Below are positions 55,667 to 64,000 of a DNA stretch of 64,000 bases, in pieces. The translations under genes were made by a program, and so were the position numbers. The notes beneath the pieces are model-generated. The model was not told the origin of the DNA. It worked only from the letters and a program-made list of their open reading frames with translations, and did no database searches. The first letter of the stretch is position 1. Each line of letters opens with the position of its first letter. Source of the DNA: Rhodanobacter sp. L36 (GTDB lineage: Bacteria > Pseudomonadota > Gammaproteobacteria > Xanthomonadales > Rhodanobacteraceae); NCBI RefSeq assembly GCF_009765755.1, contig NZ_LMUV01000002.1, positions 186,001 to 250,000 of the forward strand. Reading direction: 5' to 3'.

Positions 55667-58375
55667 TTATCCGGTGTTTTCCAGCCCCTGCGAGACGCCA
55701 TTGACGCACGCCACCAGCGCGCGGAGAAGTGCATCGTCTTCGCCGTTGCCCGCGCGCCAGCGTTGCAACAGGTCGAGTTGCAGCAGGCTCATCGGATCGA
55801 CGTAAGGATTGCGCAAGCGGATCGATCGCGCAAAACGTGGATCGCCTTGCAGCAGGTCGTCGACGCCCTTGAGCTTGAGCACCCAGCGGCGCGTGCGTTC
55901 GAATTCGTCGCGGATCATGCCGAAGAATTCGTCGTGCAATGGGCCCGAGAGTTTGGAGAAGGCTTCGGCGATGTCGAGGTCGCACTTGGCCAACACCATC
56001 TCGACGTCGTCGAGCATGTTGCTGAAGAACGGCCAGTCGCGCGCCATCTCCACCAACGCGTCCTCACCGAATTCTTCCGCACCGTTTTCCAGCGCGCTGC
56101 CGAGCCCGTACCAGCCGGGCAGGATCGAGCGGCACTGCGTCCATGCGAACACCCACGGGATCGCGCGCAGATCGTGCACGCCGCGCATGCTGCGACGACT
56201 CGCGGGACGCGAGCCAAGCGTCATGCGCTCGATCACATCGATCGGCGTCGCGGTACGGAAATAATCGACAAAATGTTCGTGATCGACGAAGGCGCGATAC
56301 GCTTTGCGGCTGCTCGCCGACAAGAAGGTCATCTGCTCACGCCAACGCTCTTCGCGCGGTTCGACATCGCGCGGACGCAATGACGCGCGCAGCACCGCGC
56401 CAACGGTCTGTTCCAGATTGCGCAGCGCCAGCGCGCGAATGCCGTATTTGCGATGGATCACCTCGCCCTGCTCGGTCACCCGCAGCATGCCGGCCACCGC
56501 GCCACGGGGCGACGACATCAAAGCGGGCGTGATGCGCGCACCGCCACGACTGGCCGAGCCACCACGGCCGTGAAAAAACGCCAGCTTGATGTCAGCCTGC
56601 TGGGCGAGTTCGAGCAACTCGACCTGCGCGCGCTGCAAGCCCCAGCGCGAAGCCAGCGTGCCACCGTCCTTGCCGCTATCGGAATAGCCCAGCATCACCC
56701 ATTGGCGATGACCACGTGCTGCCAGGTGATCGCGATAGACCGGATCGTCGAGCAGCGCGCGCAAGGTGGCCGGTGCGTTCCTGAGGTCGTCGACGGTTTC
56801 GAACAGCGGCGCGACATCCAGTGGCACGACGTTGTTGTCGTCCACCAGGCCGCCATGACGCGCGAGCGCCAGCACCGCCAGCACGTCGGCGGCGGATCGC
56901 GCCATGCTGATGATGTAGAGCCCAACAGCATCCACGCCATGCTGGCTGCGCGCGTCCTGCATGGCGCGAAAAACCGCCTGCATGGTCGTCGCACTTTCGT
57001 TGCTCTCGCCGGTAAACTTTTTGCTTTCGCTCGCATACGGTTGCAGCCGTTGCGTGCGATCGGCGGCATCGCGTTCCGCCCAACCTTCATCGTTCAACAG
57101 CGCAGCCAAAGCTTCGTCGTGCACCCGCGAATCCTGCCGCACGTCCAGCCGCGCGAGATGGAAACCGAACGTGCGCACGCGACGGATCAGGCGTTGCACG
57201 GCATAGGCGCCGGCGTGCAGGCCGAGATGATCGAGCAGGCTGGTGGCGATCAGTTGCAGGTCGTCGAGCAATTCCGAAACAGCCGTATAGCCTTCCGGAT
57301 GATTTTCCTCGCGCGTGGCTTCGAGCCGGGCGTTGACCAGCGTGAGCAGGCTGCGATACGGCATGTCGGCGTGACGCGGGCGAACCTGCCGGGCGGCTTC
57401 GGGAAAGCGCGAACGGTAATCGTCCAACCGTTGCTGCAAGCCCGGATCGACGGCGACGCGGCCTTCGGTCTGGCTGAGCAGGCGCGCGAGTCCGGCTACG
57501 TCGGAAATGTAATGTTCCAACACGTGGGCGCGCTGCGTGGCAAGGCTGGCGGCGATCGTGTCCGCCCCGACATTCGGGTTGCCGTCCATGTCGCCGCCGA
57601 CCCATGTGGCAAAGCCGAGCACTTGCGGCAGTTTGGTGGTCACGCCGTAGACGGACTGCAACGTTTCGGCCAGCGACTCGTAGAACGCCGGCACGATGCG
57701 ATAGATCGGGTTGGCGAGATAGAAGCCGACGTGATGGTGTTCGTCCTGCACGGTTGGCCGTACCGGTGATGCTTCCGCTGTCTGCCAGCCGGACGATAGC
57801 GCCATGAAGATGCGGTCGTCGTCTTCCTTGCGCTCCTGCGGCGTGCGATCGCGGTCGAAGCCGTCGATCAGCGAGCGCACGATGGCCTGTTCTTTTTCCA
57901 GCAGCGAGCGGCGCACGGCTTCGGTGGGATGCGCGGTGAACACCGGCTCGACCCACAATTTGCCGAGCCAGCCGAGCAATTCCTCGGCGCTCACGCCTTC
58001 GGTTTTCAACTGGCCCAGCACGTCGAGCAACGATTCGGGTTGCGGCGCGCCGTCTTGGCGCTGGTAATCGCGGCGGCGGCGAATGCGATGCACGCGCTCG
58101 GCGGTGTTCACTGCCTGGAAATAAGTGGCAAAGGCACGTGCCAGCGCTTCGGCATGTTCGGCGTCGAGGCCCGCGAGCGAATCGGCAAGTTCCTCCACTG
58201 AGGCGCCTTCGCGACGGCGACGGATAGCCGCCACGCGCACCTGCTCCACGCGATCGAAAAAGGCCTCGCCGCCTTGCTCGGCCAGCATGCGTCCGACCAT
58301 CGTGCCGAGCCGGCTGACGTCCTCGTGCAGGGGTTTGTCGTGCGCCAGGATCTCGGCTTCGCGATGTTCTTGCAT
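55667..58375 (-). CDS. ppc: Phosphoenolpyruvate carboxylase
   Basis: This enzyme makes oxaloacetate from phosphoenolpyruvate and bicarbonate to refill the TCA cycle. The 902-residue product is normal in length and contains VFTAHPTEAVRRS (catalytic His region), FATWVGGDMDGNPNVGADT, MLGYSDSGKDGG, and FFHGRGGSASRGG with the catalytic Arg loop, all PEPC hallmarks. The C-terminus ends NTG, as in other proteobacterial enzymes. It is divergent from ahcY, with 231 bases between the start codons. Confidence 0.97.
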   Translation of the reverse strand: MQEHREAEILAHDKPLHEDVSRLGTMVGRMLAEQGGEAFFDRVEQVRVAAIRRRREGASVEELADSLAGLDAEHAEALARAFATYFQAVNTAERVHRIRRRRDYQRQDGAPQPESLLDVLGQLKTEGVSAEELLGWLGKLWVEPVFTAHPTEAVRRSLLEKEQAIVRSLIDGFDRDRTPQERKEDDDRIFMALSSGWQTAEASPVRPTVQDEHHHVGFYLANPIYRIVPAFYESLAETLQSVYGVTTKLPQVLGFATWVGGDMDGNPNVGADTIAASLATQRAHVLEHYISDVAGLARLLSQTEGRVAVDPGLQQRLDDYRSRFPEAARQVRPRHADMPYRSLLTLVNARLEATREENHPEGYTAVSELLDDLQLIATSLLDHLGLHAGAYAVQRLIRRVRTFGFHLARLDVRQDSRVHDEALAALLNDEGWAERDAADRTQRLQPYASESKKFTGESNESATTMQAVFRAMQDARSQHGVDAVGLYIISMARSAADVLAVLALARHGGLVDDNNVVPLDVAPLFETVDDLRNAPATLRALLDDPVYRDHLAARGHRQWVMLGYSDSGKDGGTLASRWGLQRAQVELLELAQQADIKLAFFHGRGGSASRGGARITPALMSSPRGAVAGMLRVTEQGEVIHRKYGIRALALRNLEQTVGAVLRASLRPRDVEPREERWREQMTFLSASSRKAYRAFVDHEHFVDYFRTATPIDVIERMTLGSRPASRRSMRGVHDLRAIPWVFAWTQCRSILPGWYGLGSALENGAEEFGEDALVEMARDWPFFSNMLDDVEMVLAKCDLDIAEAFSKLSGPLHDEFFGMIRDEFERTRRWVLKLKGVDDLLQGDPRFARSIRLRNPYVDPMSLLQLDLLQRWRAGNGEDDALLRALVACVNGVSQGLENTG

Positions 58376-58451
58376 GCAGTCACTCCGTGGTTGAGACGAA
58401 GGCCCAGCGTAACCAATCGGCCGTGACGAGGCATCCCTTCGCGCAAGTCGC

Positions 58452-58457
58452 TACAAT
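58452..58457 (+). promoter_or_regulatory. Possible -10 element of ahcY
   Basis: TACAAT lies about 24 bases before the SAH riboswitch, so transcription would start just ahead of the aptamer. No good -35 hexamer is found at the expected distance, so the promoter may depend on an activator. Confidence 0.35.
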
Positions 58458-58475
58458 AACGGTCTTGTACTGCCC

Positions 58476-58538
58476 GCCGAGGGGCGCTGCGACCGTTGTG
58501 ATTGCGGGTTCACCGCGATGAGAACGGCCAGGCTCGGC
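58476..58538 (+). promoter_or_regulatory. S-adenosylhomocysteine (SAH) riboswitch upstream of ahcY
   Basis: P1 is formed by GCCGAG (58476-58481) with CTCGGC (58533-58538). Next to it are the conserved core GCGCTGCGACC (58484-58494) and the 3' element GGCCAGG before the closing strand. This is the SAH riboswitch pattern known from beta- and some gammaproteobacteria. SAH binding is expected to raise expression of ahcY, whose start lies 68 bases downstream. Confidence 0.88.
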
Positions 58539-58606
58539 GCGGCACGTTCCACAACGGCGCCCGGTTGTTTTCACGCGAAGTTCCTTCGCACCGACCGGAG
58601 ATATCC

Positions 58607-60049
<1,443 letters not shown>

Positions 60050-60075
60050 GTCGCGTATCGGCTCGTGGTGAAAAC

Positions 60076-60103
60076 AAACGGGCGCCGAAAGGCGCCCGTT
60101 TTT
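60076..60103 (+). terminator. Rho-independent terminator of ahcY
   Basis: AAACGGGCGCC (60076-60086), a GAAA tetraloop and GGCGCCCGTTT form a perfect 11-base stem followed by further T residues. It lies 27 bases after the ahcY stop. The remaining bases to 60301 hold nothing that I recognise. Confidence 0.92.
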
Positions 60104-60301
60104 GCCTTGATGGATTCCACGGGGATTGTTTCGGAGGCGCGCTTGAAAAAACAGTGGTCCTTTTGAATAACGGGATCAGCCCAAGCCAGCAGCGGCCTAC
60201 CGCACGGCTGAGCCTGATGTTGGCGAGGTAGCGGGAACGGTGGGAACGCCACTGGCGTGGAAGCATGCCCTCGAATGTTCCGCAACAAAGACGCGTGGCG
60301 T

Positions 60302-62239
60302 TCAGTGCAATGGCCCGCCAGGCATCGGCCCTTGTGGCAGTTGCTGATTGGCCTGCGCGTTCTGCGCTTGGATCTGGCCCATCATCTGCGCCTGCTGCTG
60401 GTCCTGTTGCTGAATATGCTGGATGGACTGCTGCGGCTCGGGTGAAGGAGTTTTCAAGTCGACGGTGGCCGGCGTAGCCAACATGCTCGATCCCTGGAAC
60501 GACATTTGTCCACCGGCTCTGTCGAAATGGATCGCACCAAGATTCCCGGCGGTGATCTTGTTTTCGTGGCAGGCGGCAGTGAATTGAAGCAGTCGATTAT
60601 CCGAGGCGTCGGGAACGCGCGTCTTCAATTCGTTATATAGCGCGTAATTGGGGTTGAACGCGTTGCGCGGATCGTCCAGAGCCGGTGCGCCAACGGCCAA
60701 CGAGGACATGGCAGACACACTGGGCAATGGCCCGGAACCATCTTGCCTGAGCGGTTGCAGGTCAGCCTGCACAGCCCGTTGTGTGCTCGGGCCGGCTTGG
60801 CCGACTTCGGGCAAATGGTGATCGTGCTGGAAAGTCTTCACTGCGTCCCGAGTGGCCGCGCCGAACTTGCCATCGGGTGCGCGTAAGTTATCGAGATAAC
60901 CCAGTTCGCCGAGCTGCGCTTGCAACTTTTGGACTTGCTCGCCGTGCATGCCCTGACGCAATACACCAGCCTCATGGTGAGCCGCCGGTTGGCTGTGGCT
61001 ATGTCCCGAGGGACGCACCACATGCAGCAGGCTGTGTGTTTCGCCATTGCGCGCAATGTTGATATCCAACGTATGATCTTTGTTGTACGACAAAGCAATC
61101 TCATTGCGCGAAAATTCGGACCACTGGCCATCCACAAAAGCGCGACCCTGGCCGTTCTTGTCCCACTGCACGAAGTCATTGCCTTCAGAGTAAAAGCCGC
61201 GCGAGTTGGAGCTAGAAGGATCACCGTAGTTATGCGAACCGCCTTTCTCCAAGGCATAGACCAAGGCGCGCCCCTGGTCCGGCTGTACAAAAAGACCTTT
61301 CACGGTGGCGTATTGATCGGCTAAATGCAGCTGCTTCGGGTCTTTATCTACTTGCGTGGGATCGACCAAGGGATTGGCCATCACCGCCTGCCACGGTCCG
61401 CGCATAGCATTGGCCTGACTGGCGTTGCGCAGGGCGTTGAACGCTTCAGCCCCTGATATGGCGGCGTCGCGGCCCGTCTCCATGTAACTGGGTTTATCCG
61501 GGTGTCTCCGGTCTCTTGGATAGGTGTCGATCGCCTTGCTGATGTCGTCGAAACTAGTTATTTTTCCGTCCTCTATACTTTTAAAAATGTGTTTATCAGT
61601 CCATGCCGGACCTTGATTGTAAGATTTTGCTACGGTAGCAAATATTTTTGCTTGATCTTCCATATTTGCATTGTTGTAAAAATCAGATTCATTCAAGCGA
61701 CCTGCGACGTTCCTCATTAAATTGTCGACCTGCTTAACATCTGTCCCATGCACAAAGCTCTTCCCGGCCTCAGTCGCCAGATAGTCATTAAGATGCGCCT
61801 TGAATGCAGACTCAATATCTTGGCCAGTGACCGGTAAAAGGCTATCTGGTATATGCTGGCCATGATGCTCTTCCATATATTCGTGATTATTAGCATCATA
61901 GTTCGGATCACGGACATGACGACCGTCTCGGCCAAGATCTGACGTAGCCTGAGCCTGCTGCTGATCGCTTAACACCCAATCCTTGTGATTGACCTTGGCC
62001 CAATCCTGAAATGAATTCACGAGTTCGCTGGCGACATCGGGCTGTGCACCCAAATCGGTTTGCATTTCCCCTATGGTATAACCACTGTTTCCAATCGGCT
62101 CCAGTGCTATCGAACCATCTCGATTATGAATGGTATTTCCACAATAGGTCGCCTTATAAGCGATATCGGATCCTTCCGTGCTTACGCCAATCGCGTAATA
62201 AGCCACTGCGCGCAGTTCGCCATCGGTCAAATTTGGCAT
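60302..62239 (-). CDS. X-T4SS effector with peptidoglycan-binding domain and divergent, Gln-tailed XVIPCD
   Basis: The 645-residue effector candidate starts with AAGGAG six bases before the ATG. The N-terminal part (1-240) contains NSGYTIGEMQTDLG and KSYNQGPAW, resembling lysozyme-like murein hydrolases of this effector class, but I cannot name the catalytic residues. Residues 260-410 have no motif I know. A peptidoglycan-binding domain is at 425-492 (QVQKLQAQLGELGYLD, DAVKTFQHDHHL). The end (521-603) keeps the XVIPCD outline in shortened form: NPNYALYNEL, SDNRLLQFTAACHENKI, MSFQGSS. A glutamine-rich tail follows at 603-635. It lies beside virD4. Confidence 0.8.
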   Translation of the reverse strand: MPNLTDGELRAVAYYAIGVSTEGSDIAYKATYCGNTIHNRDGSIALEPIGNSGYTIGEMQTDLGAQPDVASELVNSFQDWAKVNHKDWVLSDQQQAQATSDLGRDGRHVRDPNYDANNHEYMEEHHGQHIPDSLLPVTGQDIESAFKAHLNDYLATEAGKSFVHGTDVKQVDNLMRNVAGRLNESDFYNNANMEDQAKIFATVAKSYNQGPAWTDKHIFKSIEDGKITSFDDISKAIDTYPRDRRHPDKPSYMETGRDAAISGAEAFNALRNASQANAMRGPWQAVMANPLVDPTQVDKDPKQLHLADQYATVKGLFVQPDQGRALVYALEKGGSHNYGDPSSSNSRGFYSEGNDFVQWDKNGQGRAFVDGQWSEFSRNEIALSYNKDHTLDINIARNGETHSLLHVVRPSGHSHSQPAAHHEAGVLRQGMHGEQVQKLQAQLGELGYLDNLRAPDGKFGAATRDAVKTFQHDHHLPEVGQAGPSTQRAVQADLQPLRQDGSGPLPSVSAMSSLAVGAPALDDPRNAFNPNYALYNELKTRVPDASDNRLLQFTAACHENKITAGNLGAIHFDRAGGQMSFQGSSMLATPATVDLKTPSPEPQQSIQHIQQQDQQQAQMMGQIQAQNAQANQQLPQGPMPGGPLH

Positions 62240-62273
62240 AAATTACTCCTTGTTAAATTATCTGATCGTGTGG

Positions 62274-63101
62274 TCAATAAGCTGATTTGCATGAATTCGT
62301 AGCATCAAATGACAGATTCAGTACCTTCGCGAGATATCCTGTCGCATCCTCAATATTTTTTCCTTTAGCTTGGTCAATAGCTGCTTGGACAGCGGCCTTA
62401 TCGATAATACGAAGCCCGGGCGCCAAGCCCACGGGAGATAGATCGGACTTGCGCAGACGAAATACCCAGCAGCCCATCGCAGCCAGGAAGGTGCCATCAT
62501 TTAGATCAATCGCGGCATGGATCGATGATTCCAAATGTCCACTCGAACATTGATCTTTTCTGGCGGCAACATGATAAATGGCCACTTTAAGCCATTTTGA
62601 ATTCTCTCCTTTCCAATCATTGTCACTGAGGCCACCCTTGATGCCACTAATATCTACGGAGCAGTGATAGTTAGAACCCTTGAGAGAAAGCATCTTGTCT
62701 TCAAACCAAATACCTCCTGGCAAACTTCCTCTCCCAGCCAGCGAGAATTTAAATCCTTTATATTCGCCAACATGAACGCCGCCCTTGGTGTCAACGAAGG
62801 ACTGGACTTGTTGTCGCGTATTATCTAGAGGCTCTGTCTTCACCCGCAGAGTTTCTCCGCTGAAGAAGTCGAGAGCCTGCGCATCAGCGCCATCACCATT
62901 GATCGCCCACGCACGCCATTTGCCATGATCGTTCTCCACAAACAGGCTGTAGGCGCCAGGAAACATCCGCTGCGCGACGCCGTTATCGGGCCATGCTGGT
63001 TTAGATGCTGCTTGACCGGTGGCCGTATGCGCCATGCCAGCAGTTCCAAGCGTAAGTCCCAATGCTGTCCCCAGCGCGATACTCGCGAATCTAAAATGCA
63101 T
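62274..63101 (-). CDS. Candidate immunity protein for the effector at 60302-62239
   Basis: The 275-residue product has a signal peptide ending at about GMAHTATGQA (residue 25-31) and a secreted domain with four cysteines (NYHCSVD, KDQCSSG, MGCWVF, NSCKSAY), enough for two disulfides. I recognise no family. It starts upstream of, and 34 bases from, the effector on the same strand, repeating the immunity-then-effector order of the other modules. Export to the periplasm fits protection against a cell-wall toxin. The ribosome site is weak; a tiny upstream frame (63091-63120) may couple translation. Confidence 0.72.
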   Translation of the reverse strand: MHFRFASIALGTALGLTLGTAGMAHTATGQAASKPAWPDNGVAQRMFPGAYSLFVENDHGKWRAWAINGDGADAQALDFFSGETLRVKTEPLDNTRQQVQSFVDTKGGVHVGEYKGFKFSLAGRGSLPGGIWFEDKMLSLKGSNYHCSVDISGIKGGLSDNDWKGENSKWLKVAIYHVAARKDQCSSGHLESSIHAAIDLNDGTFLAAMGCWVFRLRKSDLSPVGLAPGLRIIDKAAVQAAIDQAKGKNIEDATGYLAKVLNLSFDATNSCKSAY

Positions 63102-63120
63102 GTCGGTGACTCGTGTACAT
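63091..63120 (-). promoter_or_regulatory. Possible 9-codon leader frame overlapping the immunity start
   Basis: On the minus strand GGAG is followed after six bases by ATG and a nine-codon frame (MYTSHRHAF, stop TAG). The start codon of the immunity gene (63099-63101) lies inside it in another frame. Because the real gene has no good ribosome site of its own, termination and restart could set its expression. Confidence 0.35.
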
Positions 63121-63177
63121 AGGATTCTCCATGATGGATGCGCGGATACCTTTATAGAATTGTGCCGATGATTACGT

Positions 63178-64000
63178 TCATTTCAGCCACTTCGCTTCCT
63201 GTTCGTTCTGCGGTCGTATGATGTTCTTCGCAGTTGCCGCTTGTTCGGAACTTTGTCCAGGCCGAACGATCTTTGCGGGCGCAATGCTTGCCCGCTCCTT
63301 GAAGTTCTTGTCCTTGAAGAACCAGTTCTTCTTCGCGCGGATGGGTTTGCAGCCTTCGTAGAAGATCAGCTCGTCATCGGCCGGCAGTTCCTTGATTTCC
63401 TGCGGCAGGAACAGGGCGCGGCGTTCTTCGGTGTAGTTGATCGAGACCTGGTTGCTGCCGCTGCCGCGGCTGGTGCTGCGATGCTGTTTGCGGATGGTCT
63501 TGTAACCGAGCATCTCGCTGTATTCGGTGGCGTCACTCTGCTCGCGCGGCGCGAACACGATCTGCGCGCCGTGGTTGGTGATGAAGTTCTGCGCGTCGTT
63601 GTCGCCATAGGCGGAACGCAATTGCGCGCGGCTCTGCACGATGCACAAATCGCGCACGCCGTAGCTGGCCGAGATCGAGATGCGCTTGGCCCACACGTCC
63701 ACCCGGCCCATGGCGGTGAACTCGTCCATCAGCATCAGCATCTGGTACTTGAGGTCGGGCTCCTCGCCCAGCTGCTTGCTGAGGTTGTTGCCGATGACGG
63801 TGCTGAAGAAGATGTTCAGCAGCTTGCTGCTTTCGTCCAGCTTGTTGGTCGGGATGATCACGTACAACGTGGTCGGCCGCCTGCGCAGGCTGGCGATGTC
63901 GATATCGGTTGCGTTGGTCGAGGCCGCCAGTACCGGGCTCAGGAACTGCTGCAGCGGCGCCTGCATGGTGGCGATCACCGAGGAGAACGTCTGCTCGGCC
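63178..64000 (-). CDS. virD4: T4SS coupling protein VirD4, C-terminal part (runs off the window)
   Basis: VirD4 is the hexameric ATPase that selects T4SS substrates; in Xanthomonas it binds XVIPCD effectors. Only the last 273 codons are visible, since the frame is open to position 64000 with no start needed inside. The segment has PTTLYVIIPTNKLDESSKLL, the Walker B-type LMLMDEFTAMGRVDVW, IVQSRAQLRSAYGDNDAQNF and LPADDELIFYEGCKPIRAKK, all typical of the VirD4/TraG motor domain. It is on the minus strand, about 41 kb from virB6 and in a separate cluster from the virB run. An immunity and an effector gene follow it. Confidence 0.94.
   Translation of the reverse strand, partial: AEQTFSSVIATMQAPLQQFLSPVLAASTNATDIDIASLRRRPTTLYVIIPTNKLDESSKLLNIFFSTVIGNNLSKQLGEEPDLKYQMLMLMDEFTAMGRVDVWAKRISISASYGVRDLCIVQSRAQLRSAYGDNDAQNFITNHGAQIVFAPREQSDATEYSEMLGYKTIRKQHRSTSRGSGSNQVSINYTEERRALFLPQEIKELPADDELIFYEGCKPIRAKKNWFFKDKNFKERASIAPAKIVRPGQSSEQAATAKNIIRPQNEQEAKWLK

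Overview
The window looks like a gammaproteobacterial chromosome of the order Lysobacterales (Xanthomonadales), most likely the family Rhodanobacteraceae (Dyella/Rhodanobacter/Luteibacter type). The reasons are the high GC content, the mraZ-rnpB-rsmI-lpoA-yraN gene order, a Xanthomonas-type antibacterial type IV secretion system (X-T4SS), and an S-adenosylhomocysteine riboswitch in front of ahcY. The genus is an inference. No tRNA genes, CRISPR array or insertion sequence were recognised.

Region 1 (1-10574) is core chromosome. The division and cell wall (dcw) cluster runs on the minus strand as mraZ-rsmH-ftsL-ftsI-murE-murF-mraY, with stop/start overlaps from rsmH through mraY. A promoter and a row of MraZ-type repeats sit at its head. 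RNase P RNA (rnpB) and rsmI follow on the same strand, and lpoA-yraN diverge from rsmI.

Region 2 (10575-30575) is the accessory core of the window. It holds a contiguous virB7-8-9-10-11-1-2-3-4-5-6 run, then a DUF4189 protein and several small exported proteins of unknown role. Three effector modules follow, each with an exported or lipidated candidate immunity protein immediately upstream of a modular effector. Two effectors are peptidoglycan hydrolase-like, and the third is a class 3 lipase with an 11-residue helical repeat. All three end in the VirD4-recognised XVIPCD domain. This is an interbacterial killing system with self-protection.

Region 3 (30743-60103) is mostly metabolic chromosome. 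It contains an FAD-linked oxidase, an alpha/beta hydrolase, a subtilase, a uracil-DNA glycosylase-family protein, a nucleoside transporter, a TPR diguanylate cyclase and dusB. The methionine cycle genes are metE (behind a cobalamin riboswitch and an SD-masking hairpin), metK and ahcY (behind an SAH riboswitch). Also present are a phospholipid-type operon (CDP-alcohol phosphatidyltransferase, acyltransferase, CdsA-like), uup, a HupE/TPR/DUF4331 set, a GST, a GIY-YIG protein and ppc.

Region 4 (60302-64000) returns to the T4SS theme on the minus strand. The 3' part of virD4, the coupling ATPase expected to recruit XVIPCD effectors, is followed by a fourth immunity candidate and a fourth effector. 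That effector has a divergent, glutamine-tailed secretion domain. The secretion system is therefore split: its channel and its coupling protein lie about 40 kb apart with housekeeping genes between them.
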